DNA from: Bacillota bacterium
GTDB taxonomy: Bacteria; Bacillota; Clostridia; Saccharofermentanales; Fastidiosipilaceae
DNA: 27,412 nucleotides
Assembly (NCBI GenBank): GCA_023420715.1
Contig: JAEZVR010000098.1
Location: 1-27,412, forward strand
Direction of reading: 5' to 3'
In this document: positions 13,967 through 22,379 of the stretch, in pieces
Position numbering within the stretch: the first letter of the stretch is position 1
How the letters are laid out: every line of letters starts with the position of its first letter
The notes under the pieces: model-generated
The model's input: the letters and a program-made list of their open reading frames with translations, nothing else
What the model was told of the DNA's origin: nothing
Database searches by the model: none
Program-made: the position numbers and the translations under genes

Positions 13967-16900
13967 TTATGCCTCTTTGCCTGCCATACGCAGATAGCTC
14001 TTATAACGATATTCTGCATCTTTTCTGGCTTTTTCGAGCATCTTGGCCGCAACTTCCTTATCGTTTTTCTTGGCCAATGAGGTGTAGCGGACTTCTTTCA
14101 TTAGGAAGGCTTCTAACTCATCATACTTAGGTTCTTTGGAATCTAAGGTGAAAGGATTCTTGCCCTGCTCTTCCAGACGTGGATCGAAGCGATACAGATG
14201 CCAATAACCACATGCAACTGCATCACGTTCACGCTCTTGACCAAAGCGCAAGCCACCTTTAATACCGTGATTAATACAAGGCGCATAGGCAATGACCAAG
14301 GATGGGCCTTCGTAAGACTCTGCTTCCAAAATGGCTTTTAAGGTTTGTGTCTGGTTTGCGCCCATGGCAATTTGTGCGACATAGACATAACCATAAGACA
14401 TTGCCATCATACCCAAGTCTTTTTTGCGGATATTTTTACCACCGGCAGCAAACTGAGCAACAGCACCTGTTGGTGTTGATTTGGACGCCTGACCACCTGT
14501 ATTAGAGTAAACCTCTGTATCAAAGACCAAGACATTGACATTTTCACCAGAAGCCAAAACGTGATCCAAACCACCGTATCCAATGTCATAAGCCCAGCCG
14601 TCACCGCCGAGGATCCACGTGGAACGCTTGCTGAGATAGGCTTCATTCTGAACAATGGTATCGACCAATTGTTGAACCTGTGCATCATTTGTTTTGATCT
14701 GCTTAACCGCTTCTACCAAGGTTGCACCGGCTTGAACCGTTTTATCATTGTCATCTTTTTCGCTCAACCAAGTTTCGACAGCTGGTTGAAGATCAGAAAC
14801 AGATTCTGCCAAATGCTTAACATCACGTGTCAAACGATCTCTCAGAACCTTAGCTGCCAAATGCATGCCCAACCCGTGTTCAGCATTGTCTTCAAACAAG
14901 GAGTTTGCCCAAGCTGGACCACGGCCAAACTCATCTGTTGTATAGGGGTTACTTGGCGCAGAACCACCCCAAATCGAGGAACAACCTGTGGCATTCGAGA
15001 TTTGCATCCGGTTGCCGAATAATTGCGTGACCAATTTAGCATAAGGTGTTTCACCACAACCGGCACAAGCGCCCGAGAATTCCAAATATGGCAATTCAAA
15101 CTGACTGCCCTTGATCATATTTTTCTTCATTGGGTTCGCCTTGCGCGGCAAGCGAATCATGTATTCCCAATTGTCTGCTTCATCGAAGTGTTCTTCGAGT
15201 GGCATCAACACCAGCGCTTTTTCTTTAGCTGGACAGGTTTGTACACAAGAGGCACAGCCTGTACAGTCAAGTGCAGAAAGCTGAATGCGGAATTTGTATT
15301 GATCATATGGCTTCATGCCGTTGATGACTTTTGCAGTTTCCGGTGCTTGAGCGGCTTCTTCTTCTGTCAACAAGAAGGGGCGAATAACCGCATGCGGACA
15401 GACCAGCGAACATTGGTTACATTGAATACAATTTTCGGGCAACCAAATCGGGATTGTTGTTGCGATCGCACGTTTTTCATATTGGCTGGTTCCCATTGGG
15501 AAGTGACCATCTTCACGATCAACAAACATACTCACTGGCAGGCTATCACCGTTTTGGGCATTCATGACATCTGCAATATCTGCAATGAAGTCAGGCACAT
15601 CGCGTTTAATCGGTGCATCATCTTTGGCGTTTTTCCATTCGGCAGGTACCGTCACCTGAACGATGTTATTGACACCGGCATCCACAGCACCATTATTCAT
15701 GTTGACAATCTCATCACCCTTATGGCCATAAGATTTCAAAATTGCTTTTTTCATGTGCCCAACAGCTTCCTCAATCGGAATAATATTGGTCAACTTGAAG
15801 AAAGCGGCCTGCATCACCGTGTTGGTGCGATTGCCAAGACCTAATTCTGTGGCAATGTGAACAGCATCAATAATATAGAACTGAATCTCTTTTTCAGCCA
15901 AAGTACGCTTCATATCAGCGGGTAAATGCTCGCCAATCTCATCAGCTTTCCAAAGTGTATTGAGCAAGAATGTACCGCCTGGTTTGAGCGCACTCAACAT
16001 ATCGTATTTAAAGACATAAGACTGGTTAGAACATGAAACGAAATCAGCCTTGCTAATGAGGTAGGGCGAATGGATGGGTTTAACACCAAAGCGCAAGTCA
16101 GACATGGTAACCCCACCTGACTTTTTGGAGTCATAGGAGAAATAGGCCTGTGCATACATATCGGTGTTGTCGCCGATGATCTTAATCGAGTTTTTATTGG
16201 CACCAACGGTACCGTCAGAACCCAAGCCCCAGAAACGGCAACTGGTTGTACCTTCGTCTGCCATATCTGCAGTTTCTTCAACTGGCAAAGACAAATGCGT
16301 CACGTCATCGATAATTGAAAGCGTAAAGCCTGTCTTAGGCTGATCACTGCGCAGGTTTTTAAAGACAGCCAAAATATCATCCGGCGTCGTATCTTTTGAG
16401 CCCAAGCCAAAGCGACCACCAACAATTTGAGGTGCATTTGCCATGCTTGCGCAAGCTGCAACAACATCCAAATAGAGAGGCTCACCAATTGCACCGGGTT
16501 CTTTTGTGCGGTCGAGCACTGCAATTTTTTCAACGGACTTAGGCAGCGCTGCCAAGAAACGATCTGTCGCAAATGGACGATACAAGTGAACATTGACCAA
16601 ACCGACATGTTCGCCACGAGCGTTTAAGAAGTCGACCGTTTCCATCACGGTATCGCAAATTGCACCCATTGCCACAATCACACGATCGGCGTTCGGATCA
16701 CCATAGTAGTTAAACAACTGGTAATCGCGTCCTGTCAATTGGTTCATTTCGTGCATGTATTTTTCCACAATAGCAGGGATCGCCAAATAGTAAGGGTTGC
16801 AGGCTTCGCGTGCCTGGAAGAAAATATCTGGATTTTGCGCGGTACCACGCTGAACAGGCGTTTCCGGATTTAAAGAACGCTTGCGGAAAGCTTGTAAAGC

Positions 16901-17500
16901 ATCATAATCCACCAAGCTTGCAAAATCTTCGTATGATTGAACTTCAATTTTTTGAATTTCGTGTGATGTTCTAAACCCATCGAAGAAATGCATAAAGGGC
17001 ACACGGCCTTTAATGGCTGCCAAATGCGCAACAGCAGCCAAATCTGTGACCTCTTGAACACTTGATGAGGCCAATAAAGCAAAACCGGTTTGGCGAGCGG
17101 ACATCACGTCTGAATGATCGCCAAAAATAGACAAAGCATGAGATGCCAATGCACGTGCTGAGACGTGGAAAACGCCGGGCAACAATTCACCAGCGATTTT
17201 GTACATGTTGGGGATCATTAACAACAAACCTTGGGAAGCTGTATAGGTGGTTGTCAGTGCCCCAGTTGCCAACGAACCATGAACGACACCCGCTGCGCCG
17301 CCCTCGGACTGCATTTCGATCACATCTACAGTGGTGCCAAAAATATTTTTCCGGCCAGCCTGTGCCCATTGATCCACATGATCTGCCATCGGGGACGAGG
17401 GCGTGATAGGGTAGATCCCGGCGACCTCGGTAAACGCATAGGAGGTATAAGCAGCTGCTTCATTACCATCCATGGTCTTGAAAATCTTTGTTTTCGCCAT
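13967..17500 (-). CDS. nifJ: Pyruvate:ferredoxin (flavodoxin) oxidoreductase
   Basis: A 1177-residue single-chain enzyme that decarboxylates pyruvate to acetyl-CoA and reduces ferredoxin or flavodoxin, central to anaerobic sugar metabolism. Seen in order: the N-terminal substrate/TPP domain with YPITPSSPMADH and DVIEMQSEGGAAG; two 4Fe-4S motifs starting at C691 (CIQCNQCSLVCP) and C746 (CTGCASCVQTCP); CAGCGE at C812/C815 for the third cluster near the active site; and the TPP-binding GGDGWAYDIGYGG with D967 followed by VYSNTGGQASKSTPTGA. APCINHG near the C-terminus carries the remaining conserved Cys. The length is typical. ATG 17500 follows AAGGAGAG at four bases; the frame to 17542 lacks such a site. 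Monocistronic between its own promoter and terminator. All cluster cysteines appear intact. Confidence 0.97.
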   Translation of the reverse strand: MAKTKIFKTMDGNEAAAYTSYAFTEVAGIYPITPSSPMADHVDQWAQAGRKNIFGTTVDVIEMQSEGGAAGVVHGSLATGALTTTYTASQGLLLMIPNMYKIAGELLPGVFHVSARALASHALSIFGDHSDVMSARQTGFALLASSSVQEVTDLAAVAHLAAIKGRVPFMHFFDGFRTSHEIQKIEVQSYEDFASLVDYDALQAFRKRSLNPETPVQRGTAQNPDIFFQAREACNPYYLAIPAIVEKYMHEMNQLTGRDYQLFNYYGDPNADRVIVAMGAICDTVMETVDFLNARGEHVGLVNVHLYRPFATDRFLAALPKSVEKIAVLDRTKEPGAIGEPLYLDVVAACASMANAPQIVGGRFGLGSKDTTPDDILAVFKNLRSDQPKTGFTLSIIDDVTHLSLPVEETADMADEGTTSCRFWGLGSDGTVGANKNSIKIIGDNTDMYAQAYFSYDSKKSGGVTMSDLRFGVKPIHSPYLISKADFVSCSNQSYVFKYDMLSALKPGGTFLLNTLWKADEIGEHLPADMKRTLAEKEIQFYIIDAVHIATELGLGNRTNTVMQAAFFKLTNIIPIEEAVGHMKKAILKSYGHKGDEIVNMNNGAVDAGVNNIVQVTVPAEWKNAKDDAPIKRDVPDFIADIADVMNAQNGDSLPVSMFVDREDGHFPMGTSQYEKRAIATTIPIWLPENCIQCNQCSLVCPHAVIRPFLLTEEEAAQAPETAKVINGMKPYDQYKFRIQLSALDCTGCASCVQTCPAKEKALVLMPLEEHFDEADNWEYMIRLPRKANPMKKNMIKGSQFELPYLEFSGACAGCGETPYAKLVTQLFGNRMQISNATGCSSIWGGSAPSNPYTTDEFGRGPAWANSLFEDNAEHGLGMHLAAKVLRDRLTRDVKHLAESVSDLQPAVETWLSEKDDNDKTVQAGATLVEAVKQIKTNDAQVQQLVDTIVQNEAYLSKRSTWILGGDGWAYDIGYGGLDHVLASGENVNVLVFDTEVYSNTGGQASKSTPTGAVAQFAAGGKNIRKKDLGMMAMSYGYVYVAQIAMGANQTQTLKAILEAESYEGPSLVIAYAPCINHGIKGGLRFGQERERDAVACGYWHLYRFDPRLEEQGKNPFTLDSKEPKYDELEAFLMKEVRYTSLAKKNDKEVAAKMLEKARKDAEYRYKSYLRMAGKEA

Positions 17501-17561
17501 ATTTCTCTCCTTTTTTGTGCACTTTATCAGGTTTCCCTTCAAAAGCTAAACAGATGTTGTA

Positions 17562-17570
17562 AGTATAGCA
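17562..17570 (-). promoter_or_regulatory. Extended -10 promoter of nifJ
   Basis: TGC-TATACT on the minus strand is an extended -10 element 62 bases upstream of the start codon. The -35 region shows no good match. Confidence 0.5.
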
Positions 17571-17677
17571 CAGTTTTTTTGTTCGACGCACGACAATCCC
17601 CTTGCATCAGCAGCCAACTCTGTGCAAACGCTACTTATTGTTATAGTCAACTTTTCATCGCTGTGAAGTGACATCTA

Positions 17678-19081
17678 TCACGATTCAGTCAATTCACCGT
17701 CCGAACTCGGTTCCACCTGATCTGGAAAGGTATCATATGCATGTATTGGTATATGCGTAACCGCATTGCGCGACATCACATTTTCCACACGTGCTTTTGC
17801 ATCCGTCAACAACTTCGGCAATTCGGTAATATCTGGCAGATAATTTGATGGATTTGCAATGCCCAAATTAATCGGTACCGGATGATCTAAATTGCGCATG
17901 GGATCATTGCTGATCCGATTCTTATGATTGTAATAGGCAATATAGCCTGCATCACGGATACGGGCTTTTTGATTCGGTTGCTTTTCGATGGTCACCGTTG
18001 CAAAAAGTCCATCCTCTGCATAACCATTTGAATCCTCCGTGCTAAAAGTCTGATCAGACAAGAAATTGCCAACAGAATAAAAACACAGCATATTATGGGA
18101 ACCATCCTCAGAAGGCACCGTTTCGATCGGATTAATCACATGAGGACCACAAGCGAAAACCAAGTCTACACCTTGATTTGCCAAAAACTGCGCATACCGC
18201 CTATCCCACGGTGCTGGATTCGTGCTGTATTCTCTACCCCAATGCATGATAAAAACGAGCAAATCTGGCGATGCTGCCTTCATTTCTTGAATCCGCTGAG
18301 CCATTTTTTCTTTTGAAGCAGTCGTAAAATCCTCTGGTGTGGTTTGCTGACTAAAGCTATCAATCAAAGCCACATCTTCTTCTGACATCGGAATGCCATT
18401 TAATCCAGGTGTTTCTCGATGCTCGCCTTGCCGAACCGTTTCATACGTATAAGCGCTGATGGCCACCTTAATGCCGTTCAGATCTTTCAATAAAAACGTT
18501 GGATCATCCACAGATTTGCGCGAACCGACGGTATCCATGCCCATACCTTGAATGACGGCATTCGTCCGCTTAATCCCAGCTGTTCTGCGATCCAACATGT
18601 GATTGTTTGCCGTAATCGCACAGTCAAAACCTGCATTTTTTAAAGCCTGGGCAATTGCGTCTGGCGCGGCAAATAGCGGATAACCCGAAAAACCCGATTC
18701 CGCCAACGTCCCTTCCATATCAAATATGGCGTAATCTAATTTCTCGGCTTCTGGTGCAACATACTTAAACATGTAATCGTAGTTATATGTACCGTCTGGT
18801 TGTTCCCCACCATTCAAAACCGCATCGTGCATCAAAATATCACCAACCATCCCGATTCTGGCCACACGTGATTTTTCTGGTTCAGTCGGCGCAGATGTTG
18901 TAGATGATGTCACTTGCGGAACAGATTCGACGGCGACCGCCTGAGACCCTGACGCAGCCCACTCCGCACGCGGCGGAATTAAATTCTGACATCCAGTCAA
19001 TAAAAAAAACCCGATAAACGCCAACACGGACAGGGTTTTGCCTAATCGTCGTATTTTTCGCCAAAAACTGCTCTTTTCCAT
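17678..19081 (-). CDS. CapA-family lipoprotein (poly-gamma-glutamate capsule/phosphoesterase-like)
   Basis: A 467-residue secreted lipoprotein. The signal peptide ends in FFLLTGC with the lipidated Cys at 31, followed by a Ser/Thr/Pro-rich linker to about 72. The rest is the PGA_cap (CapA) domain, a calcineurin-like metallophosphoesterase fold, with MVGDILMHD, FDMEGTLAESG, ITANNHMLDRR, IMHWGREYSTNPAP, CGPHVINPIE and YSVGNFLSDQ carrying the probable metal ligands. CapA takes part in anchoring poly-gamma-glutamate, but many homologues occur without capsule genes, and none are seen here, so the substrate is unknown. ATG 19081 has GAGGTC six bases upstream. No terminator was found after it. Transcription is divergent from the binding-lipoprotein gene at 19298. 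Confidence 0.88.
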   Translation of the reverse strand: MEKSSFWRKIRRLGKTLSVLAFIGFFLLTGCQNLIPPRAEWAASGSQAVAVESVPQVTSSTTSAPTEPEKSRVARIGMVGDILMHDAVLNGGEQPDGTYNYDYMFKYVAPEAEKLDYAIFDMEGTLAESGFSGYPLFAAPDAIAQALKNAGFDCAITANNHMLDRRTAGIKRTNAVIQGMGMDTVGSRKSVDDPTFLLKDLNGIKVAISAYTYETVRQGEHRETPGLNGIPMSEEDVALIDSFSQQTTPEDFTTASKEKMAQRIQEMKAASPDLLVFIMHWGREYSTNPAPWDRRYAQFLANQGVDLVFACGPHVINPIETVPSEDGSHNMLCFYSVGNFLSDQTFSTEDSNGYAEDGLFATVTIEKQPNQKARIRDAGYIAYYNHKNRISNDPMRNLDHPVPINLGIANPSNYLPDITELPKLLTDAKARVENVMSRNAVTHIPIHAYDTFPDQVEPSSDGELTES

Positions 19082-19123
19082 CTGAATGACCTCACTTAGG
19101 ACTTAACATGACATCGTTTTACT

Positions 19124-19132
19124 ATTTTACCA
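19124..19132 (-). promoter_or_regulatory. Candidate extended -10 promoter of capA-like gene
   Basis: TGG-TAAAAT on the minus strand, 43 bases before the start codon; the -35 region is poor. Confidence 0.35.
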
Positions 19133-19167
19133 TCCAAAAAAACAGATCTATATTGTGATTTGACACC

Positions 19168-19196
19168 TTGACGCCCATTTTTTCTTTTTCTAATCT
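19168..19196 (+). promoter_or_regulatory. Candidate promoter of the SsuA-like importer operon
   Basis: TTGACG (19168-19173) and TAATCT (19191-19196) are separated by 17 bases. The -35 is strong and the -10 weak. The leader to the start is about 95 bases; I looked for TPP and other common riboswitch motifs there and saw none. Confidence 0.4.
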
Positions 19197-19297
19197 CATA
19201 TTATTAGCCTCTACTTGTATGGATTAGCAGAACCAAATTCAGGTTTGCATCATCGGGTACATTGGCCCAGACTTTGGAAAGACGAAAGGAAATGATT

Positions 19298-20353
19298 ATG
19301 AAAAAACTCTTGAGCAGCAGCCTTGCGATGCTGACCCTCCTTGGCTTATTGGTCAGCTGTGGTGCGCCAAAAGCTTCAACAACGAACACCACCAGCGAAT
19401 CTTCACCGGCATCATCCAGCGCTTCAGAATCAAAAGCAGCCACATCAGATCAGCCAGATGTCATTCATATCAGTGCACATAAAGGCCCAACCGCAATCGG
19501 AATGGTCAAATTAATGGCCGATCAACAACAGTCATCCAGCAAAAAATATGACATTAATATTTTGGCTAGCGTGGACGAGGTCGCACCCAAACTGGCAAAG
19601 GGGGAACTCGATATCGCCGCCATCCCAGCCAACCTCAGTTCTGTTCTATACAATAAAACCCAGCAGATTCAAGTCATGGCCATCAACACGCTCGGCGTAC
19701 TCTACATGATCGAAGCTGGGGAAAACGTCAAATCCGTTTCCGATTTGAAGGGGAAGACCATTTATGCCCCTAACAAAGGCGCTACCCCAGAATATGTTTT
19801 ACGCCATGTTTTAAAAAGTAACCAATTAGATCCAGACAAAGATGTCACCATCGAATTTAAAACTGAACCTGCAGAATGCATTGCTGCACTCAATGCCAAT
19901 CACGATGCCGTCGCCATGTTGCCTCAGCCTTTCGTCACGGCTGCTGTCGCAAAAAATAAAAATTTCCATGTGGCCTTGGATATGACCAAGGAATGGGATG
20001 CCATTCACCAATCTAGCGACAAGCCTTCTGCTCTCGTAACCGGTGTCGTGGTAGCCCGCAAAGCATTTATCGAAGAACATCCAGATCTTGTTCAGACCTT
20101 TTTAGAAGATTACAAAGCATCTACGAGCTTTATTAATGAACAAATTGATGAAGCTGCCAAACTTGTCGGGTCATTTGACATTGTCCCAGAAGCCATTGCC
20201 AAAAAAGCCATTCCCGCTTGCAACATCACCTACATCGATGGCCAAGAGATGAAGGATAAACTCTCTGGTTATTTATCTGTTCTGCATTCGGAAAATCCGA
20301 AATCTGTTGGCGGAAAATTGCCCGATGATGGCTATTACTACCAAGCAAAATAA
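19298..20353 (+). CDS. SsuA/NMT1-type ABC transporter substrate-binding lipoprotein
   Basis: A 351-residue lipoprotein: the signal peptide ends in GLLVSC with the lipidated Cys at 21, then a Ser/Thr-rich linker to about 50. The binding domain is the type II periplasmic fold of the nitrate/sulfonate/taurine/thiamine-precursor family: ISAHKGPTAIGMVKLM, KGELDIAAIPANL, SVSDLKGKTIYAPNKGATPEYVL, AVAMLPQPFV and VVVARKAFIEEHPDLVQTFLEDY. The ligand cannot be named; aliphatic sulfonates or hydroxymethylpyrimidine-type compounds are known for relatives. ATG 19298 is preferred over 19292 because AAAGGAA then has suitable spacing. It is followed by a terminator-like hairpin and then the fused permease-ATPase, its presumed partner. 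Confidence 0.88.
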   Translation: MKKLLSSSLAMLTLLGLLVSCGAPKASTTNTTSESSPASSSASESKAATSDQPDVIHISAHKGPTAIGMVKLMADQQQSSSKKYDINILASVDEVAPKLAKGELDIAAIPANLSSVLYNKTQQIQVMAINTLGVLYMIEAGENVKSVSDLKGKTIYAPNKGATPEYVLRHVLKSNQLDPDKDVTIEFKTEPAECIAALNANHDAVAMLPQPFVTAAVAKNKNFHVALDMTKEWDAIHQSSDKPSALVTGVVVARKAFIEEHPDLVQTFLEDYKASTSFINEQIDEAAKLVGSFDIVPEAIAKKAIPACNITYIDGQEMKDKLSGYLSVLHSENPKSVGGKLPDDGYYYQAK

Positions 20354-20371
20354 TCAGACGTTACGACACAT

Positions 20372-20399
20372 GCGCCGGTGTGAACACATCGGCGCTTTT
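20372..20399 (+). terminator. Attenuator-like hairpin between binding protein and transporter
   Basis: An 11-bp stem, GCGCCGGTGTG with CACATCGGCGC including one G-T pair, is followed directly by TTTTATTC. It lies 18 bases after the binding-protein stop and 15 before the next start. It probably terminates part of the transcripts, keeping binding protein in excess. Confidence 0.75.
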
Positions 20400-20410
20400 A
20401 TTCACTGACC

Positions 20411-21844
20411 ATGCAGTTAAAAAAACATTTCCCCATCATTTTAGCCAGTCTATTTTGGCTCTTCATTTGGCAGGTTGCCAGTCATTTATTTGCACACACA
20501 CCTGTTTCGATTCTCATCGTATCGCCCATTCAGGTTGTGATTCATTTGTGGCATCAACTCGCCACATCTGCCTTTTGGTTTGCTGTTTTTACATCTACCT
20601 TGCGGATTTTAACCGGCTATGCGATTGGATTGATCAGCGCATTGATCTTGGCCTATTTGAGCCATCGTTCTAAGCTGATTCACCTTTTGCTTAAGCCTCT
20701 AATGACCACCATTAAAACCATTCCCGTGGCCTCTTTTATTATTCTTGTTTTAATTTTTTTCAATACCCAACAGCTGGTTTTAATCATCTCCATGCTCATG
20801 GTATTGCCAATTTTTTATGTGCAAATATTACATGGACGCCAGGCTGTCGATCCGCAATTGTTGGAAATGGCCCAGATCTTTGCCTGTAGCCGGATAAACA
20901 GATGGCGATACATCCTCTGCCCAGAACTCAAAACTCATTTTATGGCCGCTTCTACTGTGGCCTTAGGTCTCGTCTGGAAAGCAGGGATCGCCGCTGAGGT
21001 GATTGGACTTGTCAGCGGTTCCATTGGGGAAAAATTACAACAATCCAAATTGTATTTTGATATGCTGGATCTCTTTTCGTGGACGATTGTCATCTTAATC
21101 CTAAGCGCCCTCAGTGAATGGATGATTTCAAAACTCTGGAAGACATGCTTTAACTTAATCACAAAAGCACCACCTAAAAATCGAAAAATACATACCCGTC
21201 AGACACAAAAATCAACACTGCCAACTTGTATTCAATTCATTTCAGTCTACAAGCAATATGACGAGCAGCCTGTTTTAGAAAATCTTCAATTAAACATTCC
21301 TATTGGCGCAACACGCGTCCTCATGGGAGAATCCGGCGTCGGTAAAACAACCCTGACCAAGCTGCTCCTAAACCTGATTCAACCGACGCAAGGCCGAATA
21401 GAGGGTCTTGAAACACTCGATAAAAGCGCTGTCTTTCAAGAAGATCGACTCTGTGAATCCCTATCTGTTTGGACCAATCTCAAAATGGTCTGCCCAAATC
21501 TATCTTTTTCAGAGGCAGAAAAGGCACTCTCTAAAGTTGGATTAGGTGGTATCTGCGATCAAATCGTTCAAACCTTATCGGGTGGCATGAAACGGCGAGT
21601 CAGTCTTATCAGGGGATGTTTGGCAGAGGCAGATTGTTATATCTTAGACGAGCCATTCAAAGGTTTAGATGTTGAAACAAAACGTCAGGTCATCCAATTC
21701 GTCAAACAACAGCTACGCGACAAAACTGTCCTCTTGATCACCCATGATCATCAGGAAGCCGCCTGTTTTTGTTTACCAGAAAACATTATTCATTTAGATC
21801 GCCTAAAACCCGGTGTTCCGACCAGTCCGTCACTTGACGAATAA
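20411..21844 (+). CDS. Fused ABC importer permease-ATPase (SsuC-SsuB type)
   Basis: A 477-residue protein joining both membrane and motor parts of an importer. Residues 1-247 form an SsuC/TauC-type permease with about six membrane helices and an EAA-like loop at 151-172 (LEMAQIFACSR). After a basic linker at about 250-270 comes an SsuB-type cassette: Walker A GESGVGKTT 306-314, Q-loop Q343, signature LSGGM 389-393, Walker B CYILDE 409-414, D-loop GLD 418-420 and switch H445. All catalytic residues are present. The cassette is short, about 205 residues, ending soon after the switch His. A homodimer would make a complete importer core. No Shine-Dalgarno is visible before ATG 20411, although the first helix starts at about residue 8, so a later start is unlikely. 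Its last 59 bases overlap the convergent acetyltransferase gene. Confidence 0.88.
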   Translation: MQLKKHFPIILASLFWLFIWQVASHLFAHTPVSILIVSPIQVVIHLWHQLATSAFWFAVFTSTLRILTGYAIGLISALILAYLSHRSKLIHLLLKPLMTTIKTIPVASFIILVLIFFNTQQLVLIISMLMVLPIFYVQILHGRQAVDPQLLEMAQIFACSRINRWRYILCPELKTHFMAASTVALGLVWKAGIAAEVIGLVSGSIGEKLQQSKLYFDMLDLFSWTIVILILSALSEWMISKLWKTCFNLITKAPPKNRKIHTRQTQKSTLPTCIQFISVYKQYDEQPVLENLQLNIPIGATRVLMGESGVGKTTLTKLLLNLIQPTQGRIEGLETLDKSAVFQEDRLCESLSVWTNLKMVCPNLSFSEAEKALSKVGLGGICDQIVQTLSGGMKRRVSLIRGCLAEADCYILDEPFKGLDVETKRQVIQFVKQQLRDKTVLLITHDHQEAACFCLPENIIHLDRLKPGVPTSPSLDE

Positions 21845-22379
21845 CACGAGCTGGATTCCCGCCGACAATCGTGTCGGAAGGCACATCTTTAGTCACCACA
21901 CTGCCACCTGCAACGACGACTCGATCTCCAATCGTTACACCGGGCATCACTTTTACCCCACCGCCAAACCACACCTGATTCCCCACTTTAATCGGCAAAG
22001 CTTTTTCTAAAAAGGTTGACCGTTCATCTGGATGAACCGGGTGAACAGCCGTATAAAAGCCACACTGGGGACCGATCATCACATCATCTCCAAATTGGAT
22101 TCGGGCGGCATCCAAGAAAACGGTTTGATAATTGGCAAAAAAGCGATCACCGACCTCAATCTGATACCCATAGTCACAATAAATGGGTGCAAAAATACCT
22201 ACATCTTCACCAATCTTGCCGAACAATTTTTTTAAAAGCGCGACCTGCCCAGATGTATCCGAGGGAAAAAGTTGATTAATCTGCTGACAAAGTGCCTGGG
22301 CTCGAAAACGCTCTGCCACCAAATCCGGATCGCCTGGAAAATAGAACTGTTGTTGCATCATCTTCTCTTTTTCGGTCAT
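21786..22379 (-). CDS. Maltose/galactoside O-acetyltransferase family
   Basis: A 197-residue acetyl-CoA-dependent sugar O-acetyltransferase with the left-handed beta-helix hexapeptide repeat fold. It follows Escherichia coli Maa along its length: MTEKEKMM at the start, CDYGYQIEVGDRFFANY, YTAVHPVHPDER with the probable catalytic H113, VWFGGGVKVMPGVTIGD and VVTKDVPSDTIVGGNPARVI. Such enzymes acetylate glucosyl or galactosyl sugars, perhaps to detoxify non-metabolised ones. GGAGG lies five bases before ATG 22379, and the ATGA overlaps the araC-family stop, so the two genes are co-translated. The 3' end overlaps the convergent transporter gene. Beside a melibiose-type module, a galactoside substrate is a reasonable guess only. 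Confidence 0.92.
   Translation of the reverse strand: MTEKEKMMQQQFYFPGDPDLVAERFRAQALCQQINQLFPSDTSGQVALLKKLFGKIGEDVGIFAPIYCDYGYQIEVGDRFFANYQTVFLDAARIQFGDDVMIGPQCGFYTAVHPVHPDERSTFLEKALPIKVGNQVWFGGGVKVMPGVTIGDRVVVAGGSVVTKDVPSDTIVGGNPARVIRQVTDWSEHRVLGDLNE

Noticed and set aside
15023..15844. 273-codon plus-strand frame inside nifJ
   Set aside because: Antisense to conserved iron-sulfur and TPP regions of the oxidoreductase; the composition is that of a complementary-strand artefact.
19197..19297. Possible TPP or other riboswitch before the SsuA-like binding protein
   Set aside because: No CUGAGA-type or other conserved core motif is visible, and pairing in the leader is weak.
21160..21240. Frameshift or sequencing error joining two separate ABC genes
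   Set aside because: The frame is continuous through a plausible basic linker, the cassette has its normal N-terminal strand, and there is no leftover start or ribosome site for a separate ATPase gene.
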